From assembly GCA_038239345.1 (NCBI GenBank), contig JBBSEX010000010.1, positions 62,001 through 126,000 on the forward strand: a stretch of 64,000 nt of DNA. Reading direction: 5' to 3'. The position numbers and the translations under genes are program-made. Below, in pieces: positions 18,092 through 27,498 of the stretch; positions within the stretch are counted from its first letter, which is position 1, and every line of letters begins with the position of its first letter. The notes beneath the pieces were generated by a model that made no database searches, was not told the DNA's origin, and saw only the letters and a program-made list of their open reading frames with translations. This DNA comes from JBBSEX01 sp038239345. GTDB taxonomy: Bacteria; Acidobacteriota; Terriglobia; Bryobacterales; Bryobacteraceae.

Positions 18092-21000
18092 CTAGAACGT
18101 CAAGCGAATCCCGAGCTGCACTTGACGCATATCCGACGCGCTGCGAATCGTTCCGAATAGTGAACTATTCTGCACCGTGTTCGGTCCGTTTAGACTGACC
18201 AGATTAAATGCATTGGTGATCTCGGCGCGAAACTGCAAGTTCATCCGTTCGCGCGCCTTGAAGTTTCGGAAGATACCCAGATCCACGCCACGGAACCCTG
18301 GGCCATCCAAAATGTTCCTACCCGCCGTACCATCCACGCCGCTTGAGCTCTGTGTAAAGGCCGCGGTATTGAACCACGCACCCGTCACCGCCGACCGGGC
18401 GCGATTCGGATCCAGGAAGGGATTGCCGACTAAACTGGCGCGATCGTTGCTGTTGCCGTCCAGGTTGTTATCACGTCCCGTGGTTACGGTGAATGGAAGG
18501 CCGCTACGGACCGTCGCTATCGCCGAAATCTGCCATCCGTTGAGGATCGCCCGCGGCACCGCGCTCATGCCACCAAAATAATCCGCCGTCCAGATCAGAG
18601 AAGTGACGGTGTTATGACGGCGGTCGAAATCGGAGCGGCCCTTCTCTTCGGCCAGATTCCTGTAGTCCTGCGCGCCGCCAAGCAGAGTGTTGTTCTGCAG
18701 CTGCGCGCCCGTAAGCGTTTTGCTAAACGTGTAGTAACCCTTCAGCCCGAAGTGCCGCCCGAAGCGCTTCTCGAGTGTCGACTGCAACCCGTTATAAGAA
18801 GCATTCATGATGGATTTGGCGGAGAAGATCGAACTCAGTAAGCCAGTGTCAATGGGGCGGCGGCTATTCACATTTGCCGTAGTTGCTGTCGAGGTGTAGA
18901 CCGGATAGTTGGTGTCCACGGTGAACGGTAGACGATGGCTCAACGTGCCAACGTAGGCTATTGTCGCGCTCCAATCCTTAGCGAATTGGCGCTCGATAGA
19001 GAAATTAAACTGGTAGCTATAAGGCCATTGAAAATCCTGCGAGATTCCGTAGATGGACGCCGGCAGAATGAATCGCGGATTCTTCGGATCGTAGGAATAT
19101 GGGAAGGGCGAAACACCCCCGGGCAGATTGCCGTAAGGATTCGTCAGCGATTGCACATCGTTGAATTGCTGGCGGACGGCGAACGGCTGATAGTTCGATG
19201 GTGTATTCCATTCGTTGCCGGAGACACTGCCGAAGAATATACCGGCAGCCCCGCGGATGGAAGTTTTGCCGTTGCCAAACGGATCCCAGGCCATCCCCAG
19301 GCGCGGCGAGAAATTGTGTTTTCGCGCCGGGATTATGCCACGCTCTACACCTGGATCGCCGGGCACCAGGAGTCCAATTGGCGCTGTGGGAAGAACGGTG
19401 GATTGCACGCCGCGGATGAAGGTGGACAGGCGGTCATGCGGGTCCGTCGGAGGGTCTGCAGATCCCAGCGTAGGCCCAGATTCACGGTCAGGCGTGCCGA
19501 CACACGCCAATCGTCCTGTACAAACAGACCCGTTGACCAGCTATTGTCGAGCGCTGTCACGGGCGCGTCCTGGTTCATGGTCTTGGGGAGCCCAAGCAGA
19601 AAATCGGCCAAGGCGTTGGTCGCTTTAGTGCCATCGAAGCTGAACGTGCCGTAGTTGTTCAGCAGCGTTTGCTGCACATCTTTATTCAATGACAATTCAC
19701 CGCCAAACTTCAACGTGTGATTGCCCACCGTCTTGCTGAAAACATCGCGCAGCGAATAGAAATTAGATCCAGCGACTGGACCGGCAATCGCCTGGCCGAG
19801 AGTGAAATAACCCGTTACGGCAATTTGTGGCAACGACGGCGTACCTTGAATTTGGTACCTTGATCCGAGATCGCCAAGCGACGTCGCCGGCAGGTTCACC
19901 CGTCCGCCAAAGTTTCGCGTGTAGGTGAGCCAGAACTGATTCACGGCGGACGGACCGATGATCCACGTGTCGCTCGCATTCGCGTTGTGCTGCCGCCAGG
20001 TGAACTGCTCGACGGACCATGGAAGGTTGCCCGCCGGCTGTATTACGCTCCGGCCGCTGGTCTCAAAATAACTGACAGCCAACTGGTGGTTGCCACTCAA
20101 ACGATGATCCACCTTTGCTAGAAACTCGTCGGTATTATACGGGTTGGGAATCTGCGATTGGAATACATTACCAGATGCATTAGCGGACGGAATGTACTTG
20201 TTCAGGATGTTCATCGCCGTGGGATCGAACCGGTTAACGGGGATGACATCGCCAGGAAAGCGTTGCTTCGTAATCGGATCAATCGGCTTGACAGTAGATA
20301 AGGAGAAGTTGCCTTGCCGCTCCAGCGCTGTCGGCACAACCGCGTTATTTAAGAATTGATTCGTCGTCTGCCGCAGGCCGGAGTATGTTCCAAAGAAGAA
20401 AGTACGGTCTTTCAAGATAGGGCCGCCGACGCTCCCTCCGAACTGATTGCGGCGCAGCGGCGCCTTTGTCAAAGCTCCCCAGGTAGTCGCGTTCAGTTTA
20501 TCGTTTCGTAGAAACTCGAACAGCGATCCGTGCAACTTGTTCGAACCCGATTTCGTAATTACGTTGATTACGCCGCCGGCGAATTTACCGAATTCGGCGC
20601 TATAGCTGTTGGTGATCACGCGAAATTCCTGAATCGCATCGGGATTCGGCGCGATGTTACCTGTATTGCGAAGGCCCGTCATATTCGTGCCGCCGTCGAG
20701 ATAATAATTCACCGATCCAGCTCCCCCGTCGGCGCCGCCATTGATCATTGTGCGTTGCTCCGGGTAGCCCAATATGATGCTATTTTGCGAAGACTCGACG
20801 CCCGGTGTGAGATTCAAAAGCGTATACACATTGCGGCCGACGATCGGCAGATTGGTGATTTCGGAATTATCCACCGTCCGTCCAATCGACGCGTTTGAGG
20901 TGTTCACCAAGGGAACTTCGCCGCTAACTGAAACTGTATCCGAAACCGCGCCCAATTCCAGCACGGCATCGATACGCGCGGTTTGGTTCAGCTGCAGCGT

Positions 21001-21279
21001 GATTCCTGTCCGCAGGAAGCGTTTGAAGCCCGCGCCGGAGACCGACACTTCATATTGCCCAACCGGAAGAAATTCGATCTGGTAATGTCCTTCGACATCG
21101 GTGGTGGCGGTACGCGAGAGATTCGTGCCAGGATTCGTGGCCACCACTTGCGCACCGGGGACGATCGCGCCGCTATTGTCCGTAACGGTTCCGGTGATTG
21201 TCGTCGTTGTAATTTGTGCCACAAGTTTCCCCGCGGCGAGGCACAAGAGCGCCAGTAAAACCGATTGCTTTAGTCGCAT
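18092..21279 (-). pseudogene. Oar-like TonB-dependent receptor, interrupted by one frameshift
   Basis: Signal peptide (KQSVLLALLCLAAGKLVAQ), an N-terminal carboxypeptidase-regulatory-like beta domain (TITGTVTDNSGAIVPGAQV), a plug domain (PIVGRNVYTLLNLTPG; DAIQEFRVITNSYSAEFG) and a barrel ending in GTIRSASDMRQVQLGIRLTF. The start ATG at 21279 has a strong AAGGAG. The frame breaks near 19452-19454: the upstream half runs on to a stop at 19345, while the downstream half continues from LGLRWDLQ as PPTDPHDRLSTF in the next frame. Adding one C to the CCC run restores 1062 residues. It follows the GH88 gene by 48 bp and is the likely outer-membrane importer of its substrate. Either a sequencing indel or a recently broken gene. 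Confidence 0.87.
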
Positions 21280-21327
21280 GTAATCTCCTTCAAACGCCGG
21301 CACCCGCACTAACGAAGTAGGCGCCCG

Positions 21328-23916
21328 TCAATTGGTGGTCTTGTTCAATACTTGTCGTGAAGTCCACGTTTCCGTGTGCCGATCCAGTCTCGCGGCTTTG
21401 CCAGCGGGATGCGCCTCCAGCCAGAGTAGCGATTCAAGAAGGTAGTACTCGCCGTAAACCAGCCTTCCATCGTGCGGCCGCGTGCTGCAGCCATGGTGCA
21501 GAACACCGGATGGCGTCAGATATCGATCGATTAGCGACTGCACGATGCGTTCGCCCTCTCGTCGATATTTCTCCGCCCGAACGGCATCGCCTTCCAATTC
21601 CGATAAGCGAAGCAATGCGCCGGTAAGAATCGCCGCGGCGGAAGAATCGCGATTTCGGAAATGAATTCCTTCGTCGGCGAAATCGTACCAGGGGACGCCG
21701 TCTTCAGGAAGCCGATCCAGCGCATACCCGGCGGCTTTCCCAGCGGCCGCTAACAGCTTCGGCTCCTTCGTCGCGCGGAAGGCTTCTGCAAATCCATAAA
21801 CGGCCCAGGCCTGACCCCGAGCCCATGCACTCTCCGTGGAATATCCCTGATGCGTGTGGCTGAATACCTTCGCTCCTGGCGAAGCATTGTTTGGATATGT
21901 CAAAACCTGCTCGCTTGAATGAAATTCCTGCCGATTATCACCCGGGTTATAGTGGACCGATTGTATAACCGAACCATCCGGGCGAATCAGCCATTCGGCC
22001 GCCTTCAATGCATGCCGTCGGCCCAATTCCCGCCATTGTGGATCGCCGGTCTCAAGCGCGGCCCACCACCAGATTCGCAGGTTCATCATCGTGTCGATGA
22101 TTGTGTCGTCACCGTTCACACTCCACGATGAGATCATCCCAACTCGGGGATTGAAGAGCTGCTTTAACCGTTCCGCGGCTCGTAATCCACTATCGCGGTA
22201 CTTCAACTCTTTCGTCAGTTCGTAGGCCGTCACCGACGAATCAAAATTGAGGAACCCGGTGTCGTGATTCTGCTTCGACTCCATTCCTATGAGCCGCGAA
22301 TTCCAAAGCTCCGCCTGTAGCTTATATTTTTCATCTCGCGTATAGCCGTACATCCGCCATAATTCGCCCACCCAAAACGCACCGGTCCAGAAGTAGCCGT
22401 TCTGCGCTTTCCACTCATCGGCGCCGTTGCCTTCAGTGAAGAAGCCAAGTCCCGTGAACTTGTCCATTGAGCCTGGGGCGGTGGCCGTGATCATTGGCTT
22501 ATAGCGGTCAGCCGTCCGATTCACGGCTTGTTGCAGCGCCACGATGGCCTCGCGATTTGTTTTATGCACCACCGCCAGAGTATCGGTCGGCGCCGATTCC
22601 GGCGTAGCCGACGTCGATAGAATCGCCACCAGCGCGGGATGCACAAACTGCGCGGTCGTAGCCTGAATGTAAGCTCCAAAGGTTTCGCTTGTCGGCTTAA
22701 TAACTGCCGGGGTAACCGTCCCTGAGCCATTGCGCCTGGCCGGATCGTCCGTCCTCGATTCCAGCAGCTCGCTACCTTCCTGATCCCACATCGCCGTCGT
22801 ATACCAATGCGCGGATCCATTTTTTGGCGTCAGCTGAATGAACTCGTTCGCCGCATCGGAACCGCTGACACTCGCTTGATCGCGCGGCACAATGATGGCT
22901 AAACCCAAGTCGGAATCGGGCAAGTCAATTGACATCGCCTTTTTCCCGGACATCGCCACCTGATGGCCCCAAGTCGCGATTACGGCCGCGTCGGCAGAAC
23001 TGCTTTCCAGGTGCGCCACGCCGGTTTTCTTCGGAATTCCAGTCACCAAGGCCAGCCCTTCACCCTTATCGATGGCGATGCGATGTTCGAAGCCGCGCTC
23101 CCCGGCCCACTGTGTGATTCGGCTGGTCAAATCCACGGTTTGCGAGCCGGTATTCCAGCCCTTGTACGAGAGTTCTCCAATTGAGCGGACTGGACCGGAA
23201 CTAATCACCCGCCAGCTACGCTCCCCTACCTCGGCCACCTTGACGATCTTGCCGTCCACCATTGCGGCAACCGCTCCGATACCAATCGACTTACCGATAT
23301 CGTAGATATCGCGGCCCATCGGCGACTCCATGTGATACACATATTCCGGCGAACCGAACATGCTTAGATACAAGCCCGGACGCCGCTTGCCGAACAGGTC
23401 GATCGCATTTCGCTTATCGAAGTAAATGCGCCAGGCAGTGGTTTCCGATTCCCATCCCAACCCTTCGTACTTCTTCGCGAACTTCGCCAGGGTGCGATCC
23501 GGATAGTTCGATCGGATGATCGCAATCGCCGCAGGCTCGCCATAAGCGAGCGTCACGACCCGCGTTTGCCCAGGCGCAAGCGCGATCTGGAAAGCGATCT
23601 CGTCGTATTTACCATCGCCGTCAAGGTCGTCCGCTTGCGAAGGCAGTTCGACAGTTTGTAGGGTGCGCGCGTCCTCATCCAGCGTTCTGGCGTCGCTAGT
23701 AGTGACGATCAGCGTACCGGCTTGGAAGTCCGGTGCGATCCGCAACAGGTCGGAAACACTGACAACGATATTGCTGGCGACACGTGCCGTTACGCCCAGA
23801 TTCGTGACCGCGAGCTTGATGGTCTTTATTCGTGCGGCGCCATACGCTGGAGCGGCGATCAGAAGGGCGCTGGCACAGAACGCGAGAGCGACTTGGGTCC
23901 GCGTGTTCAATTTCAT
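21328..23916 (-). CDS. DUF4861-GH88 fusion, predicted unsaturated glucuronyl/galacturonyl hydrolase
   Basis: 862 residues. Signal peptide (VALAFCASALLIAAPAYGA), then a DUF4861-like beta domain (about residues 30-410; for instance WRIYFDKRNAIDLFGKRR and YHMESPMGRDIYDIGKSIG), then an (alpha/alpha)6 domain of glycoside hydrolase family 88 (about 460-850) with FTEGNGADEWKAQNGYFWTG, HDTGFLNFDSSV, ARGQAWAVYGFAEAF and GVPWYDFADEG. GH88 enzymes add water to the 4,5-unsaturated uronyl end left by polysaccharide lyases. Both domains are often separate; here they are fused and exported to the periplasm. Located between the isomerase gene (77 bp upstream) and the TonB receptor (48 bp downstream), same strand. 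Confidence 0.85.
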   Translation of the reverse strand: MKLNTRTQVALAFCASALLIAAPAYGAARIKTIKLAVTNLGVTARVASNIVVSVSDLLRIAPDFQAGTLIVTTSDARTLDEDARTLQTVELPSQADDLDGDGKYDEIAFQIALAPGQTRVVTLAYGEPAAIAIIRSNYPDRTLAKFAKKYEGLGWESETTAWRIYFDKRNAIDLFGKRRPGLYLSMFGSPEYVYHMESPMGRDIYDIGKSIGIGAVAAMVDGKIVKVAEVGERSWRVISSGPVRSIGELSYKGWNTGSQTVDLTSRITQWAGERGFEHRIAIDKGEGLALVTGIPKKTGVAHLESSSADAAVIATWGHQVAMSGKKAMSIDLPDSDLGLAIIVPRDQASVSGSDAANEFIQLTPKNGSAHWYTTAMWDQEGSELLESRTDDPARRNGSGTVTPAVIKPTSETFGAYIQATTAQFVHPALVAILSTSATPESAPTDTLAVVHKTNREAIVALQQAVNRTADRYKPMITATAPGSMDKFTGLGFFTEGNGADEWKAQNGYFWTGAFWVGELWRMYGYTRDEKYKLQAELWNSRLIGMESKQNHDTGFLNFDSSVTAYELTKELKYRDSGLRAAERLKQLFNPRVGMISSWSVNGDDTIIDTMMNLRIWWWAALETGDPQWRELGRRHALKAAEWLIRPDGSVIQSVHYNPGDNRQEFHSSEQVLTYPNNASPGAKVFSHTHQGYSTESAWARGQAWAVYGFAEAFRATKEPKLLAAAGKAAGYALDRLPEDGVPWYDFADEGIHFRNRDSSAAAILTGALLRLSELEGDAVRAEKYRREGERIVQSLIDRYLTPSGVLHHGCSTRPHDGRLVYGEYYLLESLLWLEAHPAGKAARLDRHTETWTSRQVLNKTTN

Positions 23917-23993
23917 CTAGCCAATCGGCCTCCCGGGACAGCGTCTGCGTCGCCAGGATTTACTCCTGTCGGCAACTTGCGAAAAGTCGATAA

Positions 23994-24848
23994 TCATTCG
24001 CGGCCTGTCTCAAGCCCCGAGCCGCCCTGGGCATACTCCGGCTGTACGTTCACCACGCCGAATTGGCGATCGACAACCTCACGGTGCGCGGACATGATCC
24101 ACAGGAAATTGATAGATCCGCCCGGCGCGGATACATTGGGGTGGTATCCCTGCGGCATGACGACGCAATCGCCTTCGCGCACGACAACGGCAAGTTCCGG
24201 CGAATCCTTGTCGTTATATACGAATTGCATTCCCCAAGCTGGCTCCGGCATGGCGATATAGACGTACGCTTCCTCTAGCATCGCCGCGTGCTCATGTGGT
24301 GGCCACGATGTCCAGTTCCCGGGTTGGCTAAAGGTGACACCCGCCACCAGCCGTCCCGCTTGCACGTTCTTCCCGATAAGGATGTGAACTTCACGTGCGT
24401 AAGACTCCGCTCCGGCCTTGAAGTGCAGCCCCGGGTCCTGGAGAACTTCGGAAAACGGAACGAAACGCAAAGGATAATCGTTGTCGACTGGCGCCGAAAA
24501 TTCCGCCAGATCGCATCCATTGGAATCCACCCTGACTTCTATCGCCGCATTACGAGGAACGTAAATCGAATCATAAAGACCCATTGCGAAATTCAGTTCG
24601 CCCACGCGGACGATACCGTTGCCACCCAAGCAGACCAAGCCCGTCTCTTCTTCCGGGTTCAAGAATGCTAGTGGTGAAGCGCCGGCTTCCAGAATAATGC
24701 GTCCGTAGCGCAGGTGGACTACGGCGCCGTTCCCTGGTGATAACCAGGATGTCCGGCCCCTGCCCCGGTTCGTGCCGCGAACGACACATTCGGATGGCGT
24801 GATTGCTAAAGGCGTAATAGGCTCGGCATGGCGATTAGCGGTTCGCAT
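23994..24848 (-). CDS. KduI/IolB family sugar-acid isomerase
   Basis: 284 residues with two cupin-like halves. The signature QPGNWTSWPPHEH, then LEEAYVYIAMPEPAWGMQFVYN and GYHPNVSAPGGSINFLW matches the 5-deoxy-glucuronate isomerase (IolB) branch of Pfam KduI; the HxH, E and H ligands of the metal site are present. Next to a GH88 gene a role on unsaturated uronate products (KduI-type, 5-keto-4-deoxyuronate to 3-deoxy-glycero-2,5-hexodiulosonate) is more likely than myo-inositol breakdown; this is inference. No other inositol genes are near. The ATG at 24848 is preceded by a recognisable promoter; the frame is open further upstream into the promoter, so longer starts are unlikely. Confidence 0.78.
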   Translation of the reverse strand: MRTANRHAEPITPLAITPSECVVRGTNRGRGRTSWLSPGNGAVVHLRYGRIILEAGASPLAFLNPEEETGLVCLGGNGIVRVGELNFAMGLYDSIYVPRNAAIEVRVDSNGCDLAEFSAPVDNDYPLRFVPFSEVLQDPGLHFKAGAESYAREVHILIGKNVQAGRLVAGVTFSQPGNWTSWPPHEHAAMLEEAYVYIAMPEPAWGMQFVYNDKDSPELAVVVREGDCVVMPQGYHPNVSAPGGSINFLWIMSAHREVVDRQFGVVNVQPEYAQGGSGLETGRE

Positions 24849-24878
24849 GATGGAACACTCTGCTTCGTATTCCGTATC

Positions 24879-24907
24879 AGTGTAGGTGAGACCCTGCAGC
24901 GTGTCAA
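24879..24907 (-). promoter_or_regulatory. Sigma70-type promoter of the uronate operon
   Basis: Read on the minus strand: TTGACA (24907-24902), 17-bp spacer, TACACT (24884-24879). The -35 box is perfect and the -10 box matches TATAAT at four of six places. Transcription would start near 24872, about 24 bp before the isomerase ATG at 24848. The -35 box overlaps the first copy of the ATGAAATGA direct repeat, the right place for control by the divergent IclR regulator. Confidence 0.62.
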
Positions 24908-24928
24908 TGAAATGACTGCATGAAATGA
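24907..24928. promoter_or_regulatory. Direct repeat ATGAAATGA, candidate IclR operator
   Basis: ATGAAATGA occurs at 24907-24915 and again at 24920-24928, a period of 13 bp, in the gap between the divergent isomerase and IclR genes. The first copy overlaps the -35 box of the isomerase promoter by one base and lies just upstream of it. The ATGAAA core equals the half-site of enterobacterial KdgR (an IclR-family pectin regulator), but there the half-sites are inverted and here they are direct. Binding by the adjacent IclR protein is inference. Confidence 0.5.
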
Positions 24929-24954
24929 ACTGATCCGTACTACAATGTGAACCA

Positions 24955-25722
24955 ATGGAACCCGGTGAGGAGCCCTCCGGAATCCGAGTGCTGCACAAGA
25001 CTCTGGATATTCTGGAGACGATCAAAGAACACGACTCAGGGATTGGGTTAGCCGATCTGGCACGAGCCGCGAACCTGCCGAAGGCTACGGTTTATCGTAT
25101 CCTGAACACTCTGGAAGGACGCGGGTATTTAGATCGCACGTCCGATGGCAGTTATCGGGTCGCCAGAAAGTTGTTTGCCTTGCAACGATTACAGCCGATC
25201 GAGCAAGTGCTGAACACAGCCGCCCAGCCCATCATGCAGCGCTTGGTCGACTCTTGCAAGCAGACGGTGAACCTAGGCATTTTGGACGCCGGTGAGGTGA
25301 TCGTGATCAATACCTTGGAGAGCCCGCAGGCGGTACGAATGTCTTCGAAAATCGGCAACCGCCGCCATCTGCACACCACGGCGCTCGGTAAAGTGCTGGT
25401 AGCAGGTCTGCCTGCAAAAGAGCGTCTACGCTTGATCCGCTTAAAGGGCTTGCCCAAACTGACCCCGCGCACGCTGCTGCTGCAGGAGCAGGTTCTGGCA
25501 GAATTCGAAAATGTTCGCCAGCAAGGTTATTCGCTGGATAACCAAGAGAATGAAATGGAGGGCCGCTGTATCGGCGCGCCGATCCTCGGGCCGGGTGACC
25601 GCGTTTTTGCGGCGATGAGCATTTCCAGCCCGGTATTCCGCATGGACATGGACCGTGTACTCTCGCTTGTCCCCCAGCTCCAACAGGCCTGCGAGGAAAT
25701 CTCCCGCGCCATTCATTCCTAA
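24955..25722 (+). CDS. IclR family transcriptional regulator
   Basis: 255 residues. N-terminal winged helix-turn-helix (about residues 8-65: LHKTLDILETIKEHDSGIGL, then ARAANLPKATVYRILNTLEG) and a C-terminal GAF-like effector domain (TVNLGILDAGEVIVINTLES; TTALGKVLVAGLP; GYSLDNQENEMEGRCIGAPI, the last being the typical IclR signature). Divergent from the uronate operon, 106 bp apart, so it most likely controls that operon and itself. A TACAAT at 24941-24946 lies only 8 bp before the ATG; if it is the -10 box, the transcript has almost no leader. It abuts the next convergent gene without a gap. Confidence 0.9.
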   Translation: MEPGEEPSGIRVLHKTLDILETIKEHDSGIGLADLARAANLPKATVYRILNTLEGRGYLDRTSDGSYRVARKLFALQRLQPIEQVLNTAAQPIMQRLVDSCKQTVNLGILDAGEVIVINTLESPQAVRMSSKIGNRRHLHTTALGKVLVAGLPAKERLRLIRLKGLPKLTPRTLLLQEQVLAEFENVRQQGYSLDNQENEMEGRCIGAPILGPGDRVFAAMSISSPVFRMDMDRVLSLVPQLQQACEEISRAIHS

Positions 25723-26199
25723 CTATTGCGCCGGTAACGTATAGGTATGCCGCAATCGCGCATAATCACTGCGATCGAAACCCGATCCTTTTGAGAGATT
25801 CGGCAAATACACCTGCTGCGCCCCGCCGGCTTTGTTAAACAACGGGCTGGCGATACCGCTCCACCCGTAGACTGCCGCGGTAGTCTCAATCTCGATAATC
25901 AGCGTGCGTGTGCCTTTAGATGCTTTTGGCATTGCCTGCTGGTGCTGCCATTCCATCCGTAATGCCGACCCACCTGGACTAGCGGTTTTCAATATGTCGG
26001 CAAGGACGTCCTTTTCCATCCACCAGACACGGGAAAATAGCCCGAGGACAATGGGAAAATCCAAGCGGCAGAGGATGGATCCTTTCGGATACAGAGTCTT
26101 TTGGGGAAGACTGATAAAAGATAACTCGACATCGTAGCTAACCTTGCGATTGATCAGGTAACGAACATCGGCGAAAGAGTATTCTTCATTTAGCAGCAT
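25723..26199 (-). CDS. Hypothetical protein
   Basis: 158 residues from the ATG at 26199; not recognised. No signal peptide or membrane helix. The middle (LSFISLPQKTLYPKGSILCR, WWMEKDVLADILKTASPGG) looks like a mixed alpha/beta soluble protein, and the end (KGTRTLIIEIETTAAVYGW) suggests beta strands. The frame is open 51 bp further up, into the lipoprotein gene, but the ATG at 26199 comes one base after that gene's stop (TAAcATG), which fits a two-gene operon. Its own stop abuts the stop of the convergent iclR gene. Confidence 0.6.
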   Translation of the reverse strand: MLLNEEYSFADVRYLINRKVSYDVELSFISLPQKTLYPKGSILCRLDFPIVLGLFSRVWWMEKDVLADILKTASPGGSALRMEWQHQQAMPKASKGTRTLIIEIETTAAVYGWSGIASPLFNKAGGAQQVYLPNLSKGSGFDRSDYARLRHTYTLPAQ

Positions 26200-26200
26200 G

Positions 26201-26767
26201 TTAGTGAATGGGCGCGTCCGCCGGTTTTGGTGGCATAATTGGTGTCTCATCGCGAAGGAGAGTCAGCGGTATTTCCACGTAGGCGGTCTGCTCTTGAGTC
26301 AGATCGCCGCCACTGGTCAGCCGCAACCGGTATTGACTCATCGGTACGTCGAAAGCGATCCGGCCCGTAAGAGTCTCGGCGGGCGCGATTGCTCGAATCA
26401 GGCCCATCCACTCATCGATGCCATCGCCTTGTGTAACCTCAGCGAAAGACTGTCCACCCGGCTTATCGATAGTAAGGAGTGGAACGCCGGCTTCGGTCCC
26501 GCCCCCGTTTGTGATACTTACGCGGAGTACCAGGAATCGAGCCTCCGGGAAGCGGGTCTTGTAGGCGTCGCCTAATTGACTTTTCCATTCAGCTTCCAGC
26601 ACAGTGTAAGTAAGAGATCCTACTGTGAGGCGTTCTCCTAGTTGAAACAGTGTACGTTGCGCGGTCGTCTTTTTACCACAACTTACGAAGAGCAAACAGA
26701 AGAGCAAGGTAGCGGTCGCCGCGCGGAATCGGGTGGGCTTTAAGGAAAGCTGGGTCTCGGTTTTCAC
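26201..26767 (-). CDS. Lipoprotein with DUF4352-like domain
   Basis: 188 residues. A signal peptide ends in a lipobox (LLFCLLFVSCGKK, Cys about residue 31), so the mature protein is probably lipid-anchored. The rest forms an immunoglobulin-like beta sandwich of the DUF4352 kind (LGERLTVGSLTYTVLEAEW; EARFLVLRVSITNGGGTEAG; GRIAFDVPMSQYRLRL), a domain found in many exported proteins without known activity. The start is GTG at 26767. Only 11 bp separate it from the start of the divergent methyltransferase gene, so promoters must lie inside the opposite gene. Operon with the following hypothetical gene. Confidence 0.75.
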   Translation of the reverse strand: MKTETQLSLKPTRFRAATATLLFCLLFVSCGKKTTAQRTLFQLGERLTVGSLTYTVLEAEWKSQLGDAYKTRFPEARFLVLRVSITNGGGTEAGVPLLTIDKPGGQSFAEVTQGDGIDEWMGLIRAIAPAETLTGRIAFDVPMSQYRLRLTSGGDLTQEQTAYVEIPLTLLRDETPIMPPKPADAPIH

Positions 26768-26778
26768 TTGTAGATAGT

Positions 26779-27492
26779 ATGAACCTTTTCCGAAAAGTTT
26801 TTAAAGTCGCGCGTCAGAAGCGGTTGATGATGCTGCCCGCCGGGTTCTTGCTGATCGCCTCGCTATGCTGCGGCTGGCAATCCGAGCATCCTATCACGGG
26901 CCGCAAGATCGCTCCGGTCATGGGAATGGGCGGCGCCGACTGGCTGGAACGTCAGAGCCGCGAACGCGAAGAACATCCCGATGCCGCCCTTGATGCGATT
27001 GGTATTCCCAGCGGCGCAACCGTGGCCGATGTGGGTGCCGGTGTTGGTTACATGACCCTGCGCATGGCGAAGCGGGTCGGCCCGGCGGGCAAGGTTTACG
27101 CTAATGACGTTCAGGCGGAAATGCTGGAAAGACTGCGGGACAGTGCGGCCAGCCAGCGGCTGACGAATGTCATCACGGTTTTGGGAACGGATATAGACCC
27201 CAAATTACCGCCCGGCCAGTTGGATTTGGTCCTGATGGTGGATGTGTATCACGAGCTTTCGCAGCCGCAGCGAATGCTTCAAAAGATTCGCGAGTCGTTG
27301 AAGCCGGATGGGCGCTTGGTGTTGCTTGAATATCGCAAGGAAGATCCGACAATTCCGATTCGGCCCGATCACAAGATGACGGTGCTGGAAGCCAAACGCG
27401 AAGTCGAGGCCGAGGGGTTTCGGCTGGAAAGTGTCGGAAAGAGTCTTCCCCGCCAGCATATTCTTACATTTCGCAAAGCGACAGTGCAGTAG
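26779..27492 (+). CDS. SAM-dependent methyltransferase with an N-terminal signal sequence
   Basis: 237 residues. A basic stretch and a hydrophobic segment (LMMLPAGFLLIASLCCGW, about residues 16-33) look like a signal peptide or anchor; the catalytic part follows directly with motif I ATVADVGAGVGYMTLRMAKR (about residues 76-95), the acidic KVYANDVQ, and a post-I motif QLDLVLMVDVYHEL. Class I methyltransferase fold, ubiE/Methyltransf_25-like. An exported or periplasm-facing SAM enzyme is odd because SAM is cytosolic; such proteins recur in acidobacteria and their substrates are unknown. ATG at 26779; an ATG at 26827 would start at the hydrophobic segment. Confidence 0.78.
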   Translation: MNLFRKVFKVARQKRLMMLPAGFLLIASLCCGWQSEHPITGRKIAPVMGMGGADWLERQSREREEHPDAALDAIGIPSGATVADVGAGVGYMTLRMAKRVGPAGKVYANDVQAEMLERLRDSAASQRLTNVITVLGTDIDPKLPPGQLDLVLMVDVYHELSQPQRMLQKIRESLKPDGRLVLLEYRKEDPTIPIRPDHKMTVLEAKREVEAEGFRLESVGKSLPRQHILTFRKATVQ

Positions 27493-27498
27493 CTTAAG

